A stretch of 64,000 nucleotides of DNA from Thalassia testudinum (Eukaryota > Streptophyta > Magnoliopsida > Alismatales > Hydrocharitaceae), in contig JAZHRO010000039.1 of NCBI GenBank assembly GCA_037157565.1, forward strand, positions 44,950,001-45,014,000. Reading direction: 5' to 3'. Shown here one piece after another: positions 23,501-35,500 of this stretch (the stretch's first letter is position 1; each line of letters opens with the position of its first letter). The translations under genes were made by a program, and so were the position numbers. The notes beneath the pieces are model-generated. The model made no database searches. It saw nothing but the letters and a program-made list of their open reading frames with translations, and was not told the origin of the DNA.

Positions 23501-26500
23501 GTGGATCTTTCCTTGACTAATTACTACACGAAGATGGAGGCACTGTTTGAGAAGTTGGACATTACAAGCCCATTTATTGCGACAAACAGGGGGAGACGCG
23601 TGCTCGATGGTATGAAGCCAAGTTCTTGTCAAGGTTACATTCCTGCCGTCATCCGACGCACGATCAGATTCTTGTGTCGAACGGAAAGATGGATCTTGAA
23701 ACCATCTTTGGTCGTCTTGAGAAGATGGAGGTCCTGAAGGTGGAAGCTTCTACAAAGAGAGAACTCCGCACTTGCTATTCTAGAAGTTGGTGCTTGGAGT
23801 GGGAGAGGACACGATTGAGGCTCAGATCGAGTCTATCCCCTATGTCAACATTATTGATGCACCAATCACCTGCAAGATAAATATTGGGACAGGTTCAGGA
23901 GGTCTCCACGTAAGGTTACTAGCACCTTACACGTGGACTCCCTTACACCTACTGATCTAGAGAAGATTCGAGCCATGTTCCAAGAAGAAAGGGAGAAGAA
24001 GACCACAGTGGCCGTCGTGACGACTATTAAGGTTGCCCAAGAGGCAACGAATTAGAGGTCACAAGAGATTACATCGTGACTTTTGCTAACGACAAGTTGG
24101 AGAGCTTCGGGCTCGAAGAAGATGAAGAATGGTGGGGCCTCTATCCTCAGCATAAGTTGATCATGTCATCGTCCTCGCGGCCTCAACTTAAGGGGAGTGC
24201 GAAGAATAGAGTTGGCCATGTGGATTGCCATGTAGCATAATGGGCCACGTAGACAGTTCACGTGGTGGTCAGTTCGGTCAAGAGGGGCGTTGGGCCTAGT
24301 GGTCTTCGTTTAGGGTGGCTTGGGGTCCAAGTTAGCCTATTTTAGTATGTTAGGTGTCAAATAATTAGAGCTGTTAGTGAGATATTTACTTACTGTTTTT
24401 AGTCAATTGTTGATGCCTGTGTTGCGCCCATTGTTGACCTTGACCTGAACGCCATTGTTGGTGATGGTGCTTCAATATGCGGTGATCGCACATCCATTGA
24501 CGAGGTCGTGAATGTTGGAGGGAGCATCAGTTTGCTAAGACATACTTCGTCAACTAGCAGGGGTTTTGTTGCTGTGAAGCCGATTTAGGCCAAGCAATGG
24601 TTGTTGTACTACTCCCGCTACACGAGGAAATTTATCAAGGCAAAATCAATGAGCAGATATGCTGCAAGCAATGATGGTGGAGTGGTCTCCGAGGTGGATC
24701 GACGAGTGGCTCATGTCCTGAAGGTGAAGAGGGTCCGAGGGGGACAGGAGCATGAGGAAATGGTGTTGCTCATGGTTAAGGTGCTCTCTTCGAATGTTAG
24801 GGGCTTTCGTAATGTAGGTCGAAGGTCAACATTGAGGAAGTACTTGGATGATTGGTGTGCTAATTTTGTGTTATTGTAGGAGACCCACCTTAAGGAGCTT
24901 GACTCATCCATAAAAAGAAGTATTGCTGGTGATCGGTATACTGGTTTCCTTACAATTAGGTTAGTGGGGCGATTTGGTGGTTAGATATTGATGTTGAATG
25001 GAAGCACATTTCGGTTGGAGTCATCCTTGGTGGCAACTAGTGTGGTTTCAGGAGTTTTTAACAGATGCTTAATGTTCGTGATAATAGGAGTTTATGGGTC
25101 GTGTGATGGTGTCATTAGGCAAATCCTCTGGGAGGAGCTGAAGTAGGTTTCTAAGCTCGTAGATGGGTACCCATGGTTGGTGGGTGGTGACTGTAACGTC
25201 ACTCTAAAGTTTGTGGATAGATCGGATGGTAGGATGGATTTTCATTGAGGACTTTTGACAGGTGCTTGACGAACTTGAGTTATTGGACCTCCTGACTTCA
25301 GGAGCGGTTTTCACTTGGAGAAATGGGGTGGGGTTGTCCTTGAGGATCGACCGGTTCCTTTGCAGCATTTCTTTGGCTGAGGCTTTTCAGGAAGTAGCTG
25401 TTAGTGCTTTGGACATGCCATTTTCAGACCATACTCCTTTGTTGTGGGATAGTAGGGAGGGGTTTGCTTTCTGCTCTTATTTTAAGTTCCAGAAATCTTG
25501 GCTGTTGGAGCTAGGGTTCCGGGACCTTGTTTAGTCAAAGTGGCCTGTGATCCTATCATCTTTTGCTATGCGTACTTTGGCAGAGAGGAGACAAGGTATT
25601 CGTAAAGACTTAATAGAGTTCAAGCAGGAGTTGAGTGCTAGTCGTAACCAGTCTAGAAGGAAGGCTTTGTTGGCTATCAGTGAGCTGGATTTGAACGAGG
25701 GAGCTGCTCCCCTAGAGGTTGATGAACAATAGGAAAGGTGTCGCTTGCAGGCCAAGGTGAGGGAGGAGGATTGCAAGAGGGAGATGGACTTGAGACAGAA
25801 GTCCAAGTAGTTGTCTTAGGGAAGGGGATGCTAATACTAGGTTCTTTCATCTTATGGCGAGTGCCAAGAGGAGAGTCAATCTCATCCAGAAGCTGAGGGT
25901 TGGGGATATTGTCTTGGTTCAGAGACAGCAGATTTGTAAAGTAGTTGCTTCCCATTTTCATGCCTTCAGTAGGAGGAGGCCGTTGGTTAGAGGCTTGGTT
26001 GTTCAGACATGTTAGCGTTGGTTGATAGGAAAGGGAGGATTTGCTTCGGGTGGTCATGGAAGAGGAGGTTGTTACTGCTATTATGGGGCTTAAGGTAGAA
26101 GGGTCTTCGGGGCCAAATGGTCTATCAGTGCTTTTTTACAGGGTGTTCTGGGATGTGGTTAGCGTTGATGTCATGAATATGGTGCATGAGTTTTTTTAGC
26201 AGAAACCATAAGCTCGAGAGAATTAATAGATTCTTTTTCTTTCTTCTGCCAAAGAAGAATGGTACAGAGTCCATTGACGATTATAGACTTATTGTCCTTT
26301 CCAATGCAATGTATTTGATTGTGGCTAAGGTGTTGGTTAATAGATTGCGTGTGGTGTTGCATCAACTCATTTCTCCGATCTATTTTGCTTATATTTCTAG
26401 GAGGTCGTTGCAGGACTCCTTTGTGTTAGTGGAGGAGATGGTCTCTGTGTGGAGGAGTGACAAGTCTGCTTTTATGTGGAAGGATGACTTTTTGAAGGCT

Positions 26501-29500
26501 TATGATTCTATTGCCTGGTCCGGTCCTACCTTTGGGAGGTTTTGTGGTGGAGGGGTTCCCCTGAAAGGTGGGTTAGTCTTGTGAAACGATGTGTTACGAC
26601 TACTTCATTCTCAATTTTGGTGAATGGGAAGTCTTGCGGATCTTGGTCCCAACTGCAAAGAGGGGTGAGATAGGGATGCCCCTTGGCCCCTTTGTTGTTT
26701 AATGTGGCAATAAATACTTTGGCTCACTTGGCTTTCAAAGGATGCGAGGGTGGCCTTTTTTCTAGATTGCTGCTTACTTTGATCTTGCTGTACGTTGATG
26801 ACACCATTTTCTTTGTCCAAGGAGGTTTGGAAGAGGCAAATAACATCTCCTTGGTTAAGATTTTTGGCGACATCTGAGTTGGTTGTTAATGAGAGGAAGT
26901 CGGCATTTGTCCCCTTAAATATGGATAAGAGATTGGACGATGACGTTTTGCGTGCTCTCAGCTCCCCCATTGCTTGTTTGCCTCTGATGTATTTGGGGTT
27001 TCCCTTGAAGGGGAAGCACCTTGTTTCTAATGATTGGAATCCGGTGGTGGAGAGGGTTCAAGCACGGTTGTCTGCTTGGAGTGGTCGGGTCCTCTCTAGA
27101 GGCAACAGGTTGGTGTTGGTTAAGATCGTTTTGTATGCTATCCTGGTCTTTTATTTGTCCTTGTTTAGACCTACAAGGAAGGTTCTTAGTAAGTTGGAGA
27201 TATTACGGAAGTGGTTCTTCTGGAAGGGCCTTGATCATGAGGGTTGTTTCTTGCAGTTGGTGCACTGGAGGGACATCTGTTGGCCTAAGTCTACTGGTGA
27301 AGTGGGCTTGAGGTTGATTGACATGTTTAGTATGGCTCTGCTCATGAAGTGGGTGGTTTGTCTCCTGAGTGGGAGGCAGGGGCTTTTGGAGAGGCTTTTT
27401 TGTGATTCTTATGGCTCCCCAATTGATGTCCTCTTGGGTCATATTTGTCAAAGGGCACCATCAACATTTTGGTCAAGCATTTAGCCGCTGTTTTAGCTTG
27501 CTCCTTAACCATATTTTTTAGGCCTATTTTGGGGTCAGGGGAGTCCTTTCTTTTCTGGCAGGATGATTGGATAGGTTGTGGGGCCTTTGCCTCTCTGTTT
27601 TCGTGCTTGTTTAGATGTGCAATTGATAAGCAAGCTAGGGTGTCTCAGGTGTGGGATGGCGTGTCTAGTTGTTGGGCCCCCAGTCTCCCGCCAGGGTCGT
27701 CCGAAGCTACGTTGGGCAACTTTTAGGGGATGTTGGAGATACTGTAGGAGTGTTGTCTTGTTCCCGGGGCGGCTGATAGCTATGAGTGGATTCGTGGGCA
27801 TTTTTTTGTTGGAAAGTGCTATAAGTGAGGAGTGGAGGAGCATCCTTCTTCTAATTTGTGGAGTGATTGTGCTTTGATATGGAAGCTGAAGTTACCTTTA
27901 AAGATTAAAATCTTTTTGTGGCTGTTCGGGAGGGAGAAACTAGTTATAAAGGTGTATAGATCGAGATGGGCAGAAGTCTAGGACATGACGTGCTCTCTTC
28001 GTGACACTGCTACGGAAGACCTCGACCACCTTTTCTTCTCTTATTGTTTTTCTAGCTCTTTGCGGAGGGAGCTACATATACGGGGAGTGGACTATTCCAC
28101 TTTTGGTGATTTCTAGGCTTTGTTCAGAAGGACTGTTCATGCTGATGTAATGAGCTGGGTCATTGCATTGGTTGCTCTTTGGTGACTTTTCAGGGGGGAG
28201 TGGGTGTGAGTGGAGAATGTTCGGAGAGAATCTTGTGTGCTCGCTGAGATGTATGCAAGTCCGTTCCATTTCTACTTATTTAATAAAACATGGATGGTTA
28301 CTAATCTGGATTACTTTTTCCTTATAAAAAAAAAGCTACATAAATTTGATCTCTCGGAAACAAAGTCATTATCAGATTGTAAATATATTTATAATAAGAT
28401 ATTTATGTTTAAAGGTGAAATGAAAAGGGTATGAAGTACAATATTTAGGTGGAAACTACTGGCGATATGGAAGATGCCTCTCTATAGGAGGCTAATTATT
28501 AGAAAACTTTTCTCTATTTGTAATTTGAGCTTTGTTGAGAGAATTAAGTGGTTATTTAGTGCCACATTAGAAAGTGTGCACTTTGTATGTGTGTGATGGC
28601 CTATAAATAGGCGTGTACTCCTCCCATTTACTTTTGAGAAGAAATACAGAGAAAAACATGTCCATAGGGTGCTTCTCTCGTGGTTTTCTCTCTGCTCCTC
28701 ATGAGTGGGGTTTTCACGTAAACTTAAGCTTTCACTATTGTTTATTGCTTTGATTTATGCTTTTGTTTGATTATTTTATTCAACTTGGTATCAGAGCATA
28801 TTTCAATCTTGGGTTTTATCCTTTATTGCATATATTTTTATATCTGATCGAGAATATCTTTCTTGGTTCTTGTTTCAATTGTGGATCCACATCGTGGAGG
28901 ACCACGACATGGAGAGGCTGTGCCTCAGAGATGGAGGAGGTCCAGAGGTGGAGACACGCGTGGGATTGGAGGTTTGCCACTAGAGGAGTCATGTGCGAGA
29001 TCAATGATTTAGAGTTGACGCTGCCGGTTGTCTTAGGCTTGCAGAAGGCCTTCTGCGACGTAATGCTCGGAGCGGAGCGACACCATCATCGCCTTCCCTT
29101 GTGGCAACCGATAGGGTGCCGCATGTGAGAGAGGAGTGCGAACCTCGCGAGATGAAGGTGTGTGTCTCTGAGAGCAAGGTAGAGATGATCTGGTGGCCTG
29201 TAGGGCCGCATCAGGCAACGCAGCAGCACTGAGGCTACAGAGGTGAAGCGCTGGCGACGTGGAAGCCACATCAGGCGATGGTGCGGTGCCCTCGCACACT
29301 TGAGCTTCAACGACGGTGTTGTGGAGGCGGTGCACGCGATGCCCAAGATCACAAAGGCAATGGTGGCACAGACCTCGTTGTCGAAGGGAGGAGTTGGATG
29401 TGGTGTCGAGTTGGCGGGGGAGCACGGTGGGGCCTGCATGCGCGAGGGTTTGCCAACGGAGAAGGAAATCACAATGAGGGCTAGCGGAGGACGTAGTGCC

Positions 29501-32500
29501 GTGCTCTGCAGAGGATGTTGGTTCCCTCCGAACCCTACGGTGAAGACCGAGGTAGTTTAGGAGGAAAGTCGTTTGGGGGTACTTATATCCTTTGTTAGGT
29601 TAAAAAAAGGATAGGAAAAGAAAAAAAAAGGATAGTGAGAAAAAAAAAAGAAAAGAGAAAAAAAAAGGAGAGAAGGGAAGAAGGAAAAGTAAAAGAGAAA
29701 AAAGGAAAATGACGTGAAAAAAAAGGGGGAGAAAAGAAAAGAGAAAAAAAAGAAGAAAGAAAAACAAAAAAAGGCAAAAAATAATGATGATGTGTATGGT
29801 TGAGAGAAGATGTGGAGAAGTCTTCTTTAGTTTTTAATGTTTTATTTTTCCTCTCGTCGTTATTATTTTTTCTCTCATGAGTATGGGAGAAAGGGGGAGT
29901 GTGGGAGCTTGTTGTAGTCACCCCCGCTTGGGAGTCCCTTTTGTTCATGGACTCTACATGAGAAACCCAACATTGGGAGGTCCAGAGTTTTGAGGTTCTT
30001 AGTGGAAGGACTCACTTCAGGTTTCTATGTGGGGAATCTAGTTTCGTGGACTCTAGAGAGGGAGATGCACCTTCGAGGTCTTCAGAGGAAGACCCAATTT
30101 CAGGGATACAAGGAGCCATCAGCACTAGCCATAGATCTTTTAGCAGCTCTAGCCTTTATTTCTGCATGTGTAGAGTGAGTTCCTTTGTGTTACAAGCTGA
30201 GCATTCTATGCTCCAGCTTGAGGGGAGTGTTGAAAGAATTGAGTGATTATTTAGTGCTATATTGGAAAGTGTACAATTTGTGTGTGTGTGATGGCCTATA
30301 AATAGGCGTGTACTTCCATTTACTTTTGAGAAGAAATATAGAGAAAAAATGCCCATAGGGTGCTTCTCCCGTTGTTTTCTCCCCGCTCCTTGTGAGTGGG
30401 GTTTCCACGTAAACCCAAGCTTTTATTATTATTTATTGCTTTGATTTATGCTTCCGCTTGATTATTTTATTCAACTAGCTCATGCATTTTGTGGTGCCAC
30501 ATCTGGAGTCTTGGCTGAGGTAGTTTAAGAAAGATGCATGAAGCTTTCGAGGAGCAACCTTAAACAAATTTCAAATATAGCACGGCCTTTCCACTATAGA
30601 GTTTAGGTTGCCATGCACCTATATGCCCGATGCTCTTATTTTGCATGCATCTGTATCTGCATGCATGCTGCATGTATCTATGTGAAACACAGTTATAAAG
30701 TATTATCTCATTAGTTTAAGCAAAGGCAAATTCAATGTTAAGCTGATTTGCATGGTTAAATTGTGTAAGCCATGAACATGACATTTGTATTTTAAATATG
30801 TACAAGATGCCTTTTAGATGTTTGCATGTCTGCATATCATCATCTCTTTTAGGTGTTTGTTCTACTATGTGGAGCAGCTCTAACAGTAACAAGCATGTCG
30901 GTGCACTTATTAATCATTTTATGGTAGATTGCAGCATTACAGCTTGACAATATAATCCAAACTTTCTGTGGGATTGTGGCTTATTTGCCACACCAAGTGC
31001 TCTTTGAAGGTCTGGGGTTTCACGTAGTTGCTTAGATGAGGTAGATTAATCACAAAGGAGTATCTAAGCAGATGGGCAACAGTGACAGATGCTTCTTGCT
31101 GTTTGTGTGGTCAAGGCTTGGAGAACTTTGAACTTTTCTTTTTTGAATATGGGTTGTGCTGCAGGTACATGAAAAGTGTGATAGTGTGGCATTGGCTGGG
31201 TGGACTTTTCCACACATGCAAGTTACTCGACATGATGGGGTCACCAAGGAGATGTTCTCATTTTTTTTCAGGTCAAGTGTGCAAGGCCAAGATTTTTGTG
31301 AATCTTTGGTATGTTTGTCCTGAGGGAAATGGGATGTTGTTCAATGGCTTGGGGCCTTAAGCTGAAAATGCCATACATTGTGCCTTGTATCTAGAACCAA
31401 CTTGGTAGGATAGTAGTTAGTTTGCCCATGTCATAACCCCTTTTCTCATAACAAATATTACTTCATTGAACATGCCCTAGCAAGGTTAGTGAGGTAGGGG
31501 GCTTCGGCCTTTAGGAGGAGTTTGGTATCTGTGATGCACGGGGTCTCCTTTCTTCATCCATTTTTGTGGGATGACTGAACCTTTAGGTTTTGGGAGGGTG
31601 ATTGGACAAAGAGTGAGAACTTTATTAAAAGGGTGCTTAGGATTTATGCTGTTGTATCTAACAAGCTTTAGTTAGTGACAAAAGTTTGGGATGAGCTTTT
31701 GGCATCCTGGGTGCTTACATTTTGGGGGGGGGGGGACTTTTTGATGCATGCGTTTAAGACTTACACTTGTTGCCTTCATTGCTGCATGATTTCCAACCAA
31801 GGATGGTGTTGGGTTATGTTTTTAGTTTTGTAGTTGGTTCTTTTATTTTGTTTGTTATGAAAGGTTGTGTATGTAATTTCCACCTTTGGTGCCTCTTTAT
31901 ATAAAGGCACCAGGGTTCTTTTTGAATAGACTAATGCATTTCATCCTAATATGGTATCAGAGCAGAGGTTCTAGATTGGGGCTCAGGTATCCTGCCAAAT
32001 CCTAGCCTCCAATCCACCACCACACACCTTCTCTTTCTCTACCCAGCACCGTTGGCCACCAACAGGGCCAACAGTGTTGCCAGGGGCTAGCGTCGTCCCC
32101 CATCAGCGTCACCAACCATCCCGGGGGCCAGCTGCGCTGTCACGAGCGTCGCCGGGACCTCTCCAGCAGTTGTTGCGTTGCCATTTGCCCCTGCACCATC
32201 GGTAGCAGCGTCGCCGGATGGTGTAGGGGGCTCCCATTAGCGCGCTCCTCTATTGTTAGGCCTACACGATCTCTAAATCCTCTTCTAGAGGCTGTGATGG
32301 CCTGGGTTAGGGTGCTTGGGGGTTCTCTAGTCCATGATCTACCTATTTGGGGCTATGAAACTGCTACTGCTAGAACTGAAGTTAGCAGTTCTCTTCTAGT
32401 TCAACAGTCCCATCTAGAGGAGTTCTACATGTTGGAAGACACCGCTTATGTCACCTACAAAGCATATGATTTGAAATCAGAGTTCTTTGTGATCTGTATG

Positions 32501-35500
32501 TGTCCTCTGTAGTCTCTACAATCTTGTGTTAAATATTTTGTATCACAGTTTATGTCATTTGACAGTTTGCCTGCAGTTGGATGACAGTTTTCTTTGGCTA
32601 TTGATAGTCTACAGGTACCACGGGACCATCAAGAGGCCTTTCAAGATCCATCTTGGACCTTAGCTATGGAAGAAGAGATGACGGCTTTGTAGTCCCGTGG
32701 CACGTGGGAACCAGTTGATCTGCTCCTAGGTGCTATAGTTGTGGGGTGTAGAAGGGCCTTCACTCTCAAATCCAGATGGCACTGTGGAAAGGTATAAAGC
32801 ATGCTTGGTTGCCAAAGGCTACACTCAGACTTCTGGGACTGACTACTTTGAAACATTGTCCTTGGTGGCTCACCTTAATTCTGTCAGAATGATACTCTCT
32901 TGCAGTTAACAAGAGCTATTTTGTTCATCAACTAGATATAAAAAATGTGTTCTATTAGGAATGGCATAATATGGAGCGTGGAGGTTCCTTGGTGTGAGGG
33001 AAAAACATCCCAAGTGGGGGTTGTTCCACATTGGAATAGGGAGAAGGAGAGCAACAGCCTCCGGCTGCTTATGGTGGCCGGTTGTGGTGGCTGGCTGGTA
33101 TGGTGGTCGGTTGTGGTGGCCGACGACTATTAGAGAGGGAGAGGGAGAGAGGAGTTTGAGATGAAGGCTCTCTTTTATAGGAGATAAAACATATCCTCTA
33201 AAACAAGTAACTAATCTTATCTCTAAAAAAGGAAGAATAGATCTCAAACAAAAAAAATCCTCTAAGCAACTTTATTAAAAATCAACTTAACAAATAAACA
33301 AACTTGCAAATCAAGTAAAGAACTAAACCCTAGGACTCTAGGACCCAAAATCGGTGGCCCTGATGGCCTCTTGAACTGCTGCCACGTGGCCTAGCTGGCT
33401 GCACATGGCAATTCCCACGTGGCTTATCTTATTCCCAACATGTTCCTTTATGGAGACTTGGACGAGGAAGTTTACATGCAGCAGCCACTACGTTTTCCCA
33501 CTAAGGGGGAGTGTTAGAAGGTATGTAGGCTAAAGAAAGCTATTTATGGGCTGGAACAAAGTCCTGGAGCCTGATTTGAGAGGTTTAGCAAGGTAGCCTA
33601 AGAATATGGCTTTGCTAGAGCATCTGCCGATCACTTTATTTTTACACTGCATGGGAAGACATGATCTGTTATACTTATTGTTTATGTTGATGATATACTA
33701 CTGACTGGCAGTGACAGGAAATGCATAGAAGAAATGGAGTTGCTACAGTCATAGTTTGTGACTAAGGATCTAGGTTCTATCAACTATTTCCTTGGCATTG
33801 AGATGCAACACACTAAAGGAGGACTTGTGCTATCTCAGCGTAAGTATGTTCTTGACATGTTAAGAGCACTGGTATGCTGGGGTGCAAACCAGCGTATGTG
33901 CCTATGGGTGCGTCCTTGCCTCTTGCAGATGATGATAGGCCCCTACTATAGGACTTGACTAGATACTATGCAATGGTTGGTAAGTTATTGTATCTGATAG
34001 TTACTCGACCTAACATTGCCTTTGCAGTTGAGAGGTTGAGCCAATTCATGCAGTTACCAAGGAAAGTCCATTTGGATGGAGTTTGCTAGATGCTCAGATA
34101 TTAGAAAAATGCACCTGGGAAAGGACTTTATTTTAAAAACAATGGGCACTTGGATGTATGTGACTATTCAAATGTTGACTATGCTGGAGCACATGAGCAT
34201 AGAAGGTCCACTACGGGATACTGCACATTTGTTGGGAGCAATCTGATTACATGGAGAAGCAAGAAGCATGTTGTTGTCTGTAGGTCAAGTACCAAATTAG
34301 AGTACAAAGCCATGGCTCAGACTACTTGTGAGCTACTCTGGATTCGATAAATCTTAGAGGCTTTTGGAGTACAGTTCACTAGTTCTATTCCTATGCATTG
34401 TGACAACAAGGCTGCCACTTTCATTGCAAATAATCTTATCTTCAATGAGAGAACCAATCATATTGAAGTTGATTGTCACTTCATGAGGGAGGTTATTGCA
34501 ACAAAGAAGGTTTCTACACCCTACTTATGTATTGAAGACCAACTTGCAGACATCTTCACTAAGGTACTTTCCAAGAAATGACTGCACAATCTTTGTTCTA
34601 AGTTGAGCATGTTTAATGCTTATGCTCTAACTTGAAGGAGAGTGTTGAGTTATGCTTTTAGTTTTGTAGTTGGTTCTTTTATTTTGTTTGTTATGAAAGG
34701 GTGTGTATGTAATTTCCACTGTTGGTGCCTCTCTATATAAAGGCACCAAGGGTCTTTCTAAATAGACTAGTGCATTTCATCCTAACAGATGGCGATGCCT
34801 AACTCTCTGGCCCAGAATGCGAGATCCTTTTTGGTGAAGAAGGCATACTATGTACTAGTGAGAGGAGGCCAATATTGTTAATGATTTGATGATGGATTGT
34901 TGGTGCTTATGGAAATGAAGGTCCCTTTGAAAGCTAAAGTCTTTCTTTGGCTTCTTTGAAAGGAAAGACTTGTTATCAAGGTGTGCGGAAGTTGTTGGAC
35001 GACAAAAGTAGATGAAGTTTGTAGTCTTTATGGCTAGGGAGATGAAGATGCTATGCATTTATTTTGGTCATATGGTTTTTCTAAGCAGCTTTGAGAGTGC
35101 TTGGGTTTGACGGGAGTAAATTTTCCGTCCATGGAAGATTTTTGGAGCTCGTTTAGGAACGGGGTTCAAATAATACCGAGGCCTGGGTCAAAGCAAGTGT
35201 TGCTTTATGGTGTTTATAGCTCCAACGAAATTCGATAGTGGGTGTGTATTGTAAGAATAGTGCTTATTGTAACTTTTGATTTGGTAATGGTATGAAGTGG
35301 ATGATTATTGACCTCTAGTAGCTATCCTTTTCCTTTCCATTGTGGAGCAATTGACCTTAAGTAGCTACCCTTCTCTTCAAAAAGAAAAAAGAAATGCAAC
35401 TTGTAAATTTATAGCCAAATGAAGGATGGGATGTTGGAGATGGATAAGTACGGATGTTCCTAATATCTCGACTGAGTAGGGTCTAATCTAATTGATGCTT

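Larger units (their letters stand above)
31807..34787 (+). mobile_element. Ty1/copia retrotransposon with both LTRs and target duplication, internally deleted
   Basis: 5' LTR 31807-31951 and 3' LTR 34643-34787, 145 bp each, TATA box in TATATAAAGGCACC. Primer site TGGTATCAGAGC is at 31952-31963, and a polypurine tract CTTGAAGGAGAG precedes the 3' LTR. The 5-bp target duplication GATGG is perfect (31802-31806 and 34788-34792). Only reverse transcriptase and RNase H are recognisable; gag, protease and integrase are lost. The 5' LTR ends TA rather than CA. The element sits in a LINE and contains a solo LTR (32953-33440). Same strand as DPE1. Confidence 0.92.
31450..35390 (+). mobile_element. LINE 3' part, split by a copia element
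   Basis: Two LINE segments, 31450-31801 ([18 protein letters not shown], then [10 protein letters not shown]) and 34793-35390 (zf-RVT text [12 protein letters not shown], then [15 protein letters not shown]), belong to one post-RT region interrupted by the copia element at 31807-34787. The 3' end is near a CTTCAAAAAGAAAAAAG run at 35369. The segment after the copia has a second copy at 6006-6230. Confidence 0.7.

Noticed and set aside
29033..29560. Open frames of 94-130 codons inside the short LTR element
   Set aside because: Frames overlap on both strands with no recognisable domain and no counterpart in the second copy at 39728.
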